Assembly (NCBI GenBank): GCA_030017475.1
Contig: JASEIO010000010.1
Location: 1-43,250, forward strand
Source: a bacterium
GTDB taxonomy: Bacteria; UBA9089; JASEIO01
Length of the DNA stretch: 43,250 bases
Reading direction: 5' to 3'
The notes beneath the pieces were generated by a model, which had not been told where the DNA came from, searched no databases, and saw only the letters and a list, made by a program, of their open reading frames with translations. Position 1 is the first letter of the stretch. Each line of letters opens with the position of its first letter. A program made the translations under genes and the position numbers. This document shows positions 18,017-26,259 of this stretch, in pieces.

Positions 18017-18210
18017 CTAAATAATTTGTCCCATAAATAGGAGCAATTAGTTAAAATTAAGTACTCGCTGGGAAATAGAAGGATTCGAAGCCTCTTTTTC
18101 GCCGACCTTTGGGAGGAAAAGCGACCAGGAGGGGAGCGACAGAAAAAGAGGCCGGGTTGGAATGACGAAGCAGGAAGCTAAGGAATGGAAACCGAATCCA
18201 GTCGCCGCCT
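17999..18210 (+). mobile_element. Segment bounded by direct repeats of the tRNA-Cys 3' end
   Basis: CGAATCCAGTCGCCGCCT, the 3' end of tRNA-Cys, occurs at 17999-18016 and again, identically, at 18193-18210. The segment between has a more GC-rich half (about 18060-18192) than its surroundings. It contains a perfect 11-bp inverted repeat GCCTCTTTTTC (18090-18100) / GAAAAAGAGGC (18142-18152) around a 41-base purine-rich loop in which GCGAC occurs twice. No ORF or integrase is seen. The pattern is that of a tRNA-targeted insertion that left attachment-site repeats, or of a small RNA processed from a tRNA-linked transcript. The element's nature is inference; the repeats are observed. Confidence 0.5.
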
Positions 18211-18252
18211 TCAATTTAGTCATCAGTTGTTAAATCGGTGAAAGTGATTTGT

Positions 18253-18324
18253 AGGCACGTAGCTCAGGGGGAGAGCACTACCTTGACGCGGTAGGGGTCG
18301 GCGGTTCAAAACCGCCCGTGCCTA
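18253..18324 (+). tRNA. tRNA-Val (anticodon GAC)
   Basis: Acceptor AGGCACG/CGTGCCT with discriminator A, T8 and A9, D arm GCTC/GAGC, anticodon stem CTACC/GGTAG with loop TTGACGC (anticodon GAC), and T arm GGCGG-TTCAAAA-CCGCC. CCA is not encoded. It lies 58 bases before thrS on the same strand and may share its transcript. Confidence 0.95.
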
Positions 18325-18382
18325 CTATTTTTAGTAGTTAGAAAATAGGATACACATAAAAGCGATTTGAGGGTTTTAAGTT

Positions 18383-20293
18383 ATGGAGAAGATTACAATA
18401 ATTTTTCAAGACGGTTCAAAGAGAGAGTATGATAGAGGTGTTACTGTAAGGGAGGTAATATCTGATATTGGGGAACAACAGAAGGCCTTGGTTGCTAAGG
18501 TAAATGGAAAGCTTGTGGACTTGAGTTATCCTATACATGATGATGTGAAATTAAATGTTGTTACTTTTTTAGATGAAGAAGGGAAGGATGTATATAGACA
18601 TAGTACTTCTCATATTATGGCTCAAGCAGTTAAAGACTTATTTCCAGATGTGAAATTGGGAATTGGTCCATCCATTAAAGATGGTTTCTATTATGACTTT
18701 GATAAAGTAGAGCCTTTTTCTGAAAGTGATTTGGAAAGAATTGAAGAAAGAATGAGGGAGATTATTAAGGACGATCTATCTTTTGAAAGGATTGAAATGA
18801 AGAAAGAAGAGGCAAAAGAGATGCTTTTAAAAAATGGTGATATTTATAAATTAGAACTGTTAGAGGAACTTCCTACGGAAGAGGTGACGTTTTATAAACA
18901 GGGAAATTTTATTGACCTTTGTAAGGGACCCCATATTCCATCGACTGGTCATATTAATGCCTTCCGCCTCACTTCCATTGCTGGTGCCTATTGGCGGGGG
19001 GATGAGCGAAATAGGATGCTTAATAGAATCTATGGAACCTCTTTTGAAGAAGAGGATGATTTATTAAACTATCTATGTAAATTAGAAGAGGCTAAAAAAA
19101 GAGATCATAGAAGGCTTGGTCGCAGATTAGAAATCTTTAATACATATGAAGAGGCAGGGGGGGGATTAATCTTTTATCATCCGGATGGAGAGGTGATAAG
19201 ATCGGAAATTTGTAGCCTTTTGAAAAAAGAACATAGAAAAAGGGGCTATCTTGAGGTTACTACCCCACATATTGCAAAGATCGATTTATGGAGGAAATCT
19301 GGTCATTGTGAATTTTACAAAGAAAATATGTATTTTATAAATAAGGAAGGAGAGGAATATGTACTGAAACCTATGAATTGTCCAGGCCATATCCTAATCT
19401 ATCAATCAGAGCGAAGGAGTTATAAGGAACTCCCAATTAGATACTTTGAATTGGGTACAGTTTATAGATATGAAAGATCAGGTGTTCTACATGGACTACT
19501 TAGGGTTAGGGGATTTACCCAAGATGATGCCCATATATTTTGTATTCAAGATCAATTGAAAGATGAAATAAGAGGTGTAATAGAATTTGCATTTTATATG
19601 TTGAAAATATTTGGATTTTCAAGGTATGAGATATACCTGTCTACCCGTCCAGAGAAATATGTTGGCACTGAAGAAATCTGGGAAAAGGCCACATCTGCAC
19701 TTAGCTCTGCTTTAGAAGAGATGGGATTGGATTATGCAATTGATGAAGGCGCAGGTGTCTTTTATGGGCCAAAGATAGATATTAAACTCAAAGATGCCCT
19801 GGATAGATCCTGGCAAGGTCCAACCATACAAGTAGACTTTAATTTGCCTTCGCGGTTCAATGTTATCTACATAGGAGCGGATGGCAAGGAACACCGGCCA
19901 GTAATGATCCATCGGGTTGTTTTAGGAAGCTTAGAGCGATTTATTGGCACGTTAATTGAACATTATGGAGGGACATTTCCTACATGGTTAGCACCTACGC
20001 AGGCTGTGATTATGACTTTGGCCTCTCGTCACGAAGAATATGCCAGGCGTATTCAGTCTTATTTAATTGAAGGAAACATCAGATGCTCAGTTGATTCAAG
20101 ACCAGAAAAGCTCTCTTTTAAGATTCGAGAGGCACAATTGAAAAAGATCCCCTATATGCTAATTGTTGGAGATAGAGAAATAGAGACTGAAACAGTAGCT
20201 ATCAGAAAAAGAGATGGAAAGGATTTAGGAAGAATGGAGTTATCTCGCCTTAGGGAAGATATTACCACTGAAATAAATGAGAAAATAATTTGA
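18383..20293 (+). CDS. thrS: Threonine-tRNA ligase
   Basis: The enzyme charges tRNA-Thr. The 636-residue product is full length. It has an N-terminal TGS domain (about 1-62), the editing/SAD domain with HSTSHIMAQAVKDLFP near 74 and YYDFD near 106, and the class II catalytic core (about 240-535). The core has the zinc-site and motif residues in LKPMNCPGH, RGFTQDDAHIFC and the motif 3 region GSLERFIGTLIEHYGG. A C-terminal anticodon-binding domain fills about 540-636. GAGGG lies upstream of the ATG. It opens the thrS-infC-rpmI-rplT cluster, a conserved bacterial order. The 56-base gap from tRNA-Val is too short for a T-box leader. Confidence 0.97.
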   Translation: MEKITIIFQDGSKREYDRGVTVREVISDIGEQQKALVAKVNGKLVDLSYPIHDDVKLNVVTFLDEEGKDVYRHSTSHIMAQAVKDLFPDVKLGIGPSIKDGFYYDFDKVEPFSESDLERIEERMREIIKDDLSFERIEMKKEEAKEMLLKNGDIYKLELLEELPTEEVTFYKQGNFIDLCKGPHIPSTGHINAFRLTSIAGAYWRGDERNRMLNRIYGTSFEEEDDLLNYLCKLEEAKKRDHRRLGRRLEIFNTYEEAGGGLIFYHPDGEVIRSEICSLLKKEHRKRGYLEVTTPHIAKIDLWRKSGHCEFYKENMYFINKEGEEYVLKPMNCPGHILIYQSERRSYKELPIRYFELGTVYRYERSGVLHGLLRVRGFTQDDAHIFCIQDQLKDEIRGVIEFAFYMLKIFGFSRYEIYLSTRPEKYVGTEEIWEKATSALSSALEEMGLDYAIDEGAGVFYGPKIDIKLKDALDRSWQGPTIQVDFNLPSRFNVIYIGADGKEHRPVMIHRVVLGSLERFIGTLIEHYGGTFPTWLAPTQAVIMTLASRHEEYARRIQSYLIEGNIRCSVDSRPEKLSFKIREAQLKKIPYMLIVGDREIETETVAIRKRDGKDLGRMELSRLREDITTEINEKII

Positions 20294-20318
20294 CAAGTTT
20301 CTTGAATTATGATATATT
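20290..20318 (+). promoter_or_regulatory. infC promoter inside the thrS stop
   Basis: TTGACA (20290-20295) overlaps the thrS stop codon. A 17-base spacer and TATATT (20313-20318) follow. This strong sigma-70 promoter would give infC-rpmI-rplT their own transcript. A short CCGATGTCGG hairpin near the expected start site follows. Confidence 0.75.
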
Positions 20319-20366
20319 TACCGATGTCGGTTGAAGGTTTTCGGATAAAAAAAGGGGTGTGATAGC

Positions 20367-20870
20367 ATTAGAAAACCAAAGGTGAATGAAGAAATTAAGG
20401 CACGAGAGGTTCGATTAATTTCAGTAGATGGTGAACAAGTAGGGATTATGGATAAATGGACTGCATTGAAAAAAGCAGAGGATTGCGGTCTTGACTTAGT
20501 GGAAGTAGCTCCAGGTGCAAATCCTCCAGTTTGTCGAATCATGGATTATGGAAAGTATATGTATGAACAGAGAAAAAAGGAAAAGGCATCAAAGAAAAGG
20601 CAGCATATCTATCATGTGAAGGAGATAAAATTACGTCCAAAGATTGAAGAACACGATTATCAGTTTAAGGCAAAGCATGTAAAACGATTCTTAGAAGGTG
20701 GAGATAAGGTAAAAATAAGAATGTCTTTTCAGGGTCGACAGATGACTCATGTAGAATTTGGGCAAGATATCTTAAAAAGATTGATAAATGAACTCTCTGA
20801 GATTTCAGTGGTGGAGCAGGAACCAAAATTAGAAGGGAGAAGTATGGTGGTTGTTTTAGCACCAAGATAA
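20367..20870 (+). CDS. infC: Translation initiation factor IF-3, AUU start
   Basis: IF-3 binds the 30S subunit, prevents premature 50S joining and rejects non-standard start codons. I place the start at ATT (20367-20369): it is preceded by AAGGGGTG seven bases away, and translation from there gives [17 protein letters not shown], the usual IF-3 N-terminus. A GTG five codons later would cut into this. The AUU codon is the classical device by which IF-3 represses its own translation. The 167-residue product has both IF-3 domains, with [16 protein letters not shown] in the linker region and [14 protein letters not shown] in the C-terminal domain. Confidence 0.96.
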   Translation: MRKPKVNEEIKAREVRLISVDGEQVGIMDKWTALKKAEDCGLDLVEVAPGANPPVCRIMDYGKYMYEQRKKEKASKKRQHIYHVKEIKLRPKIEEHDYQFKAKHVKRFLEGGDKVKIRMSFQGRQMTHVEFGQDILKRLINELSEISVVEQEPKLEGRSMVVVLAPR

Positions 20871-20877
20871 GCCAAAA

Positions 20878-21075
20878 ATGCCAAAGTTGAAAACAAAATC
20901 AGGGGCAAAAAAGAGATTTCGTATAACTTCATCTGGTAAGATAAAGAGAAAAAAGGCAAATCTATCTCATATATTGACTAAAAAGAAGACCTCTAGAAAG
21001 AGAAAATTGAGAAAGGCCATACTTATAAGTCAGATGGATAAAAAACGAATAAGAAAGATGATACCATACACCTAA
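20878..21075 (+). CDS. rpmI: 50S ribosomal protein L35
   Basis: The 65-residue very basic protein reads [20 protein letters not shown] at its start, the hallmark of L35. It lies 7 bases after infC in the conserved infC-rpmI-rplT order. There is no strong ribosome binding site, so translation is probably coupled to infC. Confidence 0.97.
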   Translation: MPKLKTKSGAKKRFRITSSGKIKRKKANLSHILTKKKTSRKRKLRKAILISQMDKKRIRKMIPYT

Positions 21076-21128
21076 TTTAGTTGTTGGTTTTTAGTAGCTG
21101 AAAACAGACAGCTTGAGAACTAAATTAG
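21072..21128 (+). promoter_or_regulatory. Nested inverted repeats between rpmI and rplT
   Basis: CTAATTTAGTT (21072-21082) and AACTAAATTAG (21118-21128) form a perfect 11-bp stem. Inside it AGCTG (21096-21100) and CAGCT (21109-21113) form a second stem. The fold ends just before the rplT ribosome binding site. L20 represses its own operon by binding leader RNA in well-studied bacteria, so this could be an L20 site. The bases also resemble the AGTTTTTAG/CTGAAAACAG type of intergenic filler seen elsewhere in the window, so the function is uncertain. Confidence 0.4.
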
Positions 21129-21139
21129 AAGGGGATTAA

Positions 21140-21490
21140 ATGCCAAGAGTGACTCATGCTGTAGCAAGGAAGAGAAGAAAGAAGAGAATAATGAAGCAGG
21201 CTTCGGGATACTATGGAGGGAAGAGTAGATTATATAAAACTGCTAAGGAGGCAGTTATACGGGCTGGGGTTTATGCCTATAGAGATAGAAGGGTAAAAAA
21301 AAGGGAATTCCGTTCTTTGTGGATCGCAAGGATTAATGCGGCTTGTAGAAGGTGTGGCATCCACTATAGTAAATTTATTAATGGCTTAAAGAAAATAGGA
21401 ATTTCACTTAATAGAAAGATCTTATCTGACTTAGCTACAAATGATGAACATGCCTTTTCCTCCCTCGTGGAGATGGTAAAAAGCGAGTAA
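21140..21490 (+). CDS. rplT: 50S ribosomal protein L20
   Basis: The 116-residue basic protein has the family opening [20 protein letters not shown] and [19 protein letters not shown], and the conserved [20 protein letters not shown]-type region near 50-70 (here [20 protein letters not shown]). It is essential for early 50S assembly and often represses its own operon. AGAAGGGG precedes the ATG. Confidence 0.98.
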   Translation: MPRVTHAVARKRRKKRIMKQASGYYGGKSRLYKTAKEAVIRAGVYAYRDRRVKKREFRSLWIARINAACRRCGIHYSKFINGLKKIGISLNRKILSDLATNDEHAFSSLVEMVKSE

Positions 21491-21501
21491 GAAGTAAAAA
21501 A

Positions 21502-22806
21502 GTGAATGAGAAACAAAGGGTGAGACTAAAACCGACTCAGGTTTTAGTCTTAAGTTTTATTATTACCATAATAGTCGGCACCATATTATTGAGTTTGCCT
21601 CAAAGTTCCAATGGATATGCCCTTCCGTGTGTGGATGCTTTATTCACTGCAACTTCTGCCACTTGTGTTACTGGTTTAATCGTTGTTCCAACAGGCGAAC
21701 AATTCACTTTATTTGGGCAACTAATTATCCTATCCCTGATTCAATTAGGTGGATTAGGGATAATGACATTCTCAAGTTTTTTTGCTGTTGTCTTGGGAAA
21801 GAGGATTACCTTAAAGGATAGGATTGTTATCCAAGAAAGCTTATCATCTGGAGCTACTGGTGAAATTCTTACCTTATTAAAATATGTTTTGATATTCACT
21901 ATCTCAGCTGAAGCCTTAGGGGCAACTCTTCTCTATTTTAGGTTTCATAATATATATCAGGCAATTTTCCATTCTGTGTCCGCTTTTTGTAATGCTGGAT
22001 TTTCTTTATGGCCTACCAGTTTGATCTCTTATAAAGAGGATTTTATTGTCAATTTTATTATTACCTCCTTAATAATTATTGGTGGAATTGGTTTTATTGT
22101 AGTGGCAGATTTAAAGGGGGCACTGAGAGGAAGAAAAAGTTCATTGCATACAAAGGTGACAATTTTAGTAAGCGTAGTTTTAATTTTATTCTCTACCGCT
22201 ATCATCTTTTTGTTAGAATATGGAAATACCTTAAAGTTTTTACCTTTGAAGACAAAGGTTCTTACATCCTATTTCCAAGCAGTTACACCTCGGACAGCAG
22301 GGTTTAATACCTTAGATATTGCCCAGTTGACAAAGGCAACCCTATTTTTTATAATAATTCTTATGTTTATTGGAGGTTCATCTGGTTCAACTGCTGGGGG
22401 GATAAAAACAGGTACCTTTTTAGTGTTAGCAGCTTCGGTTTCTTCCATGCTTAAAGGAAGGGAAGAGGTAGAGATATTTGGAAGAACGATTCCTAAGGAT
22501 ATTTCTCATAAGGCATTGTCAATAGTAATATTATCTTTGGTTTTAATTATGATCGGGGTCTTTTCCTTATTAATTATAGAGAAGAGGGGTTCATTTTTAC
22601 ATTTATTGTTTGAGGTAGTATCTGCCTTTGGGACAGTGGGTTTATCCACTGGAATTACTCCATACCTTTCTATATTAGGTAAAATAGTTATAACTATTAT
22701 TATGTTTGTTGGAAGGGTTGGTCCTTTGACTTTAGCATTAGCTGTTGGAGGGCAAAAGACTCTTGTTGCTTATAAATACCCAGAAGAAGAGGTCATAGTG
22801 GGATAG
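21502..22806 (+). CDS. TrkH/KtrB-type potassium uptake membrane subunit
   Basis: The 434-residue integral membrane protein has the four pore-loop repeats of the TrkH/KtrB superfamily. The filter-region signatures are TATSATCVTGL (about 47-57), SAFCNAGFSLW (about 158-168), TPRTAGFNTLD (about 259-269) and SAFGTVGLSTGI (about 373-384). The glycine in each supplies the potassium filter. It pairs with the regulatory subunit encoded next. The start is GTG, only 11 bases after the rplT stop, with a weak ribosome binding site. The length fits KtrB better than E. coli TrkH (483). Confidence 0.92.
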   Translation: MNEKQRVRLKPTQVLVLSFIITIIVGTILLSLPQSSNGYALPCVDALFTATSATCVTGLIVVPTGEQFTLFGQLIILSLIQLGGLGIMTFSSFFAVVLGKRITLKDRIVIQESLSSGATGEILTLLKYVLIFTISAEALGATLLYFRFHNIYQAIFHSVSAFCNAGFSLWPTSLISYKEDFIVNFIITSLIIIGGIGFIVVADLKGALRGRKSSLHTKVTILVSVVLILFSTAIIFLLEYGNTLKFLPLKTKVLTSYFQAVTPRTAGFNTLDIAQLTKATLFFIIILMFIGGSSGSTAGGIKTGTFLVLAASVSSMLKGREEVEIFGRTIPKDISHKALSIVILSLVLIMIGVFSLLIIEKRGSFLHLLFEVVSAFGTVGLSTGITPYLSILGKIVITIIMFVGRVGPLTLALAVGGQKTLVAYKYPEEEVIVG

Positions 22807-22854
22807 CGGGGGAGTATTGAGGGGATGCCCCTCAAAGAACCCAGGGAGGTTCTT

Positions 22855-23538
22855 ATGAGACAAATTGCAGTTATTGGTTTGGGACAGTTTGGAATTTCAG
22901 TAGCCAAAACCTTAGTTCAAGAAGGAGTTGAAGTAATTGCTATTGATCGCAAAGAAGAAAAGATTCAAGAAGTCCGTGATGTAGTTTCGCAGGCTGTAAA
23001 AATAGATGCTACAGATGAAAAGGCTCTAATTACCCTTGGTATACCAGAGGTAGATGTGGCTATTGTCTCCATTGGTCAAAATATTCAGCAAAGTATCTTG
23101 GTTACATTGCTATTAAAAGAAATAGGTGTTAAAGAGATCGTAGCTAAAGCTATTACGCCTTTGCACGGAAGGGTTTTAGAAAAAATAGGAGTAGATAAGA
23201 TTGTATCCCCAGAAATAGATACAGGAGTGAGAATTGCTCGTAGTTTAGCCTTCCCTAATATCTTGAGACAAATTGAGGTGAGTTCACGCCATTCAATTGT
23301 GGAAATTTTAGCTCCAGAGAGATTTGTAGGAAAGACATTGAAAGAGATAAATATAAGAGAAAGGTATGGAGTAAATATAATTGCCATAAAAAGGGAAATT
23401 ACCCATATTGACGATAAAGGAGATGTAACCCATGTTGATGAAGTGGATATTTCTCCTAAAGCAGATGATATGATTGCTAAAGGAGATATATTGATTGTAT
23501 TTGGCGATAATGAATCCATGAAAAAAATACGCGAATAG
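22855..23538 (+). CDS. TrkA/KtrA-type potassium uptake regulatory subunit
   Basis: This 227-residue cytoplasmic protein has an RCK N-terminal Rossmann domain (QIAVIGLGQFGISVAKTLV at residues 3-21 in outline, acidic Asp at the end of strand two in VIAIDRKEEK). An RCK C-terminal domain fills about 145-225. It gates the TrkH/KtrB pore according to bound nucleotide (ATP/ADP or NAD(H)). The ATG at 22855 is chosen because AGGGAGG lies 5 bases upstream; an in-frame ATG ten codons earlier lacks such a site. Confidence 0.93.
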   Translation: MRQIAVIGLGQFGISVAKTLVQEGVEVIAIDRKEEKIQEVRDVVSQAVKIDATDEKALITLGIPEVDVAIVSIGQNIQQSILVTLLLKEIGVKEIVAKAITPLHGRVLEKIGVDKIVSPEIDTGVRIARSLAFPNILRQIEVSSRHSIVEILAPERFVGKTLKEINIRERYGVNIIAIKREITHIDDKGDVTHVDEVDISPKADDMIAKGDILIVFGDNESMKKIRE

Positions 23539-23588
23539 GCATCCTATAAAGATAAGGATATCTGATTAGGTAAACCAAGAGGGTAGTG

Positions 23589-24602
23589 ATGCTTGGAGAA
23601 TTGGTGGTATTAAAAGAAGGGGTTTATGAAGAAATCAGACAGGCCCGGAGCCTGCATGAGTTAGAAGAGATAAGGATTAAATATTTAGGTAGGAAAGGTA
23701 TCTTCACTTCGGTTTTTAAGTGTTTGGTACGAATACCAAAGGAAGAAAGGAAAGAGATTGGGAGATTGGCTAATGAGATAAAGAATAAAGTGGAGGCTCT
23801 CATTAGCAAAAAAAAAACTAAGATTAAAAGGAGAGAAGAGGACTTTTTAAAAAGATCTTCAATTGATATTACATTGTCTCCCCCGTTACCAGATATAGCA
23901 AAAAAGCATCCTTTAACTAAAGTCCTTGATGAGATTATAGTCATTTTTGAAGGTTTGGGATTTCAGATTGAGGAGGGGCCCGAGGTTGAATCTTCCTATT
24001 ATAATTTTGATGCATTAAATATTCCAGCATCTCATCCTGCTCGTGATATGCATGATACATTCTATATAACAGACGAGGTGCTTCTTCGGACACATACCTC
24101 CCCAGTTCAAATTAGGGTAATGGAAAGAACGAAGCCACCAATTAGAATTATTGTTCCAGGGAAGGTCTATCGACGGGATGCTGACATTTCCCATTCACCT
24201 ATGTTTCATCAAGTAGAGGGATTATTGGTGGACGAGGATACATCATTTGCAGAGCTAAAAGGGGTTTTAACCTTATTTGTACATAGGATCTTTGGAGAAG
24301 AAACTCGCATCCGATTTAGACCTAGTTTTTTCCCTTTTACAGAACCATCAGCAGAAATAGATATTAGTTGTGTTATGTGCAAAGGTAATGGTTGTGGGGT
24401 ATGCAAAACAACTGGTTTTGTAGAGATCTTAGGGGCAGGGATGGTTGATCCAGAAGTTTTTAAAGCTGTAGGCTACGATCCAGAGAGGTTTTCCGGCTTT
24501 GCTTTTGGAATGGGGGTGGAGCGTATTGCCATGTTAAAATATGGAATCGATAATATTAGGTTGTTCTTTGAGAACGATCTAAGATTTTTAGAGCAGTTTT
24601 AA
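23589..24602 (+). CDS. pheS: Phenylalanine-tRNA ligase alpha subunit
   Basis: The catalytic alpha subunit of the (alpha-beta)2 enzyme. The 337-residue product has an N-terminal coiled coil (about 1-85). The class II core follows, with EEGPEVESSYYNFDALNIP, the motif 2 region PGKVYRRDADISHSPMFHQVEG (outline) and motif 3 FGMGVERIAMLKYGI near the end. ATG at 23589 is taken in preference to the GTG directly before it; GAGGG is 5 bases upstream. The beta subunit gene pheT, which normally follows, is not here: the next gene is a tiny membrane protein. Confidence 0.97.
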   Translation: MLGELVVLKEGVYEEIRQARSLHELEEIRIKYLGRKGIFTSVFKCLVRIPKEERKEIGRLANEIKNKVEALISKKKTKIKRREEDFLKRSSIDITLSPPLPDIAKKHPLTKVLDEIIVIFEGLGFQIEEGPEVESSYYNFDALNIPASHPARDMHDTFYITDEVLLRTHTSPVQIRVMERTKPPIRIIVPGKVYRRDADISHSPMFHQVEGLLVDEDTSFAELKGVLTLFVHRIFGEETRIRFRPSFFPFTEPSAEIDISCVMCKGNGCGVCKTTGFVEILGAGMVDPEVFKAVGYDPERFSGFAFGMGVERIAMLKYGIDNIRLFFENDLRFLEQF

Positions 24603-24630
24603 CCATGGATGAAATTAGAAGGAGGGAGAA

Positions 24631-24783
24631 ATGAAGAAGGCATTGAAAATCATTTTGGGAGTTGGTTTAATTGTCTTTGGTTTAGTATTGGCAATCCTTT
24701 GGTGGAAGTCGTTGTTAGTGATAATTAAGGGTTGCATTGGTATTGTTCTTATATTGGCTGGGATAATCTGTTTTATGATATGA
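24631..24783 (+). CDS. 50-residue membrane protein of unknown function
   Basis: A short ORF starts at ATG 24631 after the near-perfect ribosome binding site AAGGAGGG and ends at TGA 24781. Apart from an N-terminal MKKALK and a WWKS turn in the middle, it is hydrophobic, predicting two membrane helices (about 7-23 and 27-48). I recognise no family. It lies 28 bases after pheS where pheT would be expected, and is probably co-transcribed with pheS. The strong ribosome binding site is the main reason to believe it is real. Confidence 0.65.
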   Translation: MKKALKIILGVGLIVFGLVLAILWWKSLLVIIKGCIGIVLILAGIICFMI

Positions 24784-24913
24784 ACCCTGAAGAAATGATG
24801 AACATACATTTACCCGGAAGCTAGGAAGGTGTGCACCACAGAGATCGCAGAGAACGCAGAGAATTTTGGAATAATTATTCGATAGGATTATTTGAAAAGG
24901 AGAGGAGGAGAAT
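24784..24913 (+). other. Gap with degenerate 'cacagaga' filler
   Basis: The gap before the IMP dehydrogenase-like gene contains CACCACAGAGATCGCAGAGA and a following AACGCAGAG. Similar CACAGAG-type filler is widespread between genes in several anaerobic lineages, to my knowledge. No gene or terminator is seen. Confidence 0.25.
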
Positions 24914-26074
24914 ATGGGAGTGTTTGTCGGCAAAGGAAGGAAGGCAAGGAGGTGCTATGGTTTTGATGAAATAGCTTTGGTTCCAGGAAGAGTTACTATT
25001 GATCCAATAGAGGTAGATATAAGATGGAGATTGAAAGAATTAGAATTTGAGATTCCTATAATTGCTGCTGCCATGGATGGAGTAACAGACGTTCGGTTTG
25101 CCATTGAAATGGGTCGCCTCGGTGGGTTTGCTGTTTTAAACTTGGAGGGGATTCAGACTCGTTATGAAAATCCTCAATCAATTATAGACGAGATTATTAA
25201 TGCAAGTTCAGAAGAGGCAACAAATATTTTGCAAAGGATGTATAGAGAACCTGTGAAGGAGGATTTAATAGGAAAAAGAATAGAGGAGATTAAGAAAGAA
25301 GGAGTTACTGCTTGCGTTTCCTGTACCCCACAAAATGCAGTTCGCTTTGGTCATCTTGCACAGGAGGCAGGTGTCGATCTATTTGTTGTCCAAGGAACAG
25401 TTGTTACTACTCGTTATATCTCCTCTAAGTTCAAAGGACTGGATTTTACCATGTTTTGTAAAGATATAAAAATACCTGTTATTGTTGGGAATTGTGTTAC
25501 CTATGAGGTAGCATTGGAACTTATGGAAACCGGGATTACAGCACTTCTTGTTGGTGTTGGACCAGGTACTGCTTGTACAACCCGAGGTGTTTTAGGAATT
25601 GGTGTTCCTCAAGTTACTGCTACTATTGATTGTGCTATGGCACGGGACTTTTATTATAAGAAAACAGGTAGATACGTACCAATTATAACAGATGGTGGAA
25701 TGAGAGTAGGGGGAGATATCTGTAAGGCATTTGCATCGGGTGCAGATTGTGTAATGATTGGGAGTGCATTTGCTAAAGCTCGGGAAGCACCAGGCAAAGG
25801 TTATCATTGGGGAATGGCTACACCTCATCAATATTTACCAAGGGGCACAAGGATTCATGTAGGAACTACAGGAACCTTAGAAGAGATATTATACGGACCA
25901 GCCCATTTAGATGATGGTTCCCAAAATCTAGTCGGAGCGCTTCGTGTTGCTATGGGAATGTGTGGGGCAAAGAATATCAGGGAGATGCAGATGACAGAAC
26001 TAATTATTGCCCCAGCTATTCAAACCGAAGGGAAGATATTCCAAAGGACACAAAGGATTGGGATGGGTAAATAA
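24914..26074 (+). CDS. GuaB3-type IMP dehydrogenase family protein
   Basis: The 386-residue TIM-barrel protein belongs to the IMP dehydrogenase/GMP reductase superfamily. The catalytic loop reads VGPGTACTTRG with the likely nucleophile Cys221, compared with GSICTTR in E. coli GuaB. The phosphate-binding region follows in ITDGGMRVGGDICKAFASGADCVMIGSAFA (outline). There is no CBS-domain insert: the barrel runs straight through, as in the GuaB3 family (TIGR01304). That group carries an IMPDH-related annotation but its in-vivo role is less certain. AGGAGGAG precedes the ATG. Purine salvage genes ade and hpt lie 3 kb downstream. Confidence 0.85.
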   Translation: MGVFVGKGRKARRCYGFDEIALVPGRVTIDPIEVDIRWRLKELEFEIPIIAAAMDGVTDVRFAIEMGRLGGFAVLNLEGIQTRYENPQSIIDEIINASSEEATNILQRMYREPVKEDLIGKRIEEIKKEGVTACVSCTPQNAVRFGHLAQEAGVDLFVVQGTVVTTRYISSKFKGLDFTMFCKDIKIPVIVGNCVTYEVALELMETGITALLVGVGPGTACTTRGVLGIGVPQVTATIDCAMARDFYYKKTGRYVPIITDGGMRVGGDICKAFASGADCVMIGSAFAKAREAPGKGYHWGMATPHQYLPRGTRIHVGTTGTLEEILYGPAHLDDGSQNLVGALRVAMGMCGAKNIREMQMTELIIAPAIQTEGKIFQRTQRIGMGK

Positions 26075-26117
26075 TGTCCACAATAAATTTTTTTAAAAAC
26101 CTGCATCTTACTGGACA
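26075..26117. repeat. Short segment bounded by TGTCCA/TGGACA
   Basis: Directly after the IMP dehydrogenase-like stop codon, TGTCCA (26075-26080) and TGGACA (26112-26117) are inverted copies around a 31-base AT-rich core. It may be a weak terminator or part of the adjoining intergenic repeat. No coding capacity. Confidence 0.3.
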
Positions 26118-26162
26118 CGTTTCCTTTTCTAATTCCTCAAATGTTTCTACTCCCAAATTTTG

Positions 26163-26203
26163 ATTGAGGAACCTTTCTATGCCATCCTTATATCGGAGTT
26201 ATA
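26163..26203. repeat. Partial second copy of the 17.8-kb intergenic repeat
   Basis: ATTGAGGAACCTTTCTATGC and the bases to 26203 match 17826-17869 with a few substitutions and small gaps. Weaker similarity extends some 25 bases upstream. The matching inverted left end seen in the first copy is missing here, so this copy appears truncated. The 26118-26259 gap otherwise holds nothing I can name. Confidence 0.55.
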
Positions 26204-26259
26204 ACTGACAGATAATAACTATTTATAATTAGCTAACTGGCTACCTTTTGAGTAATTAA

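Noticed and set aside
18327-18382. T-box leader before thrS
   Set aside because: The gap is only 56 bases and lacks the T-box core sequence; a 7-bp CTATTTT/AAAATAG hairpin is all that is seen.
23624-23944. Minus-strand ORF opposite pheS
   Set aside because: It is a shadow of a conserved aminoacyl-tRNA synthetase gene with no coding features of its own.
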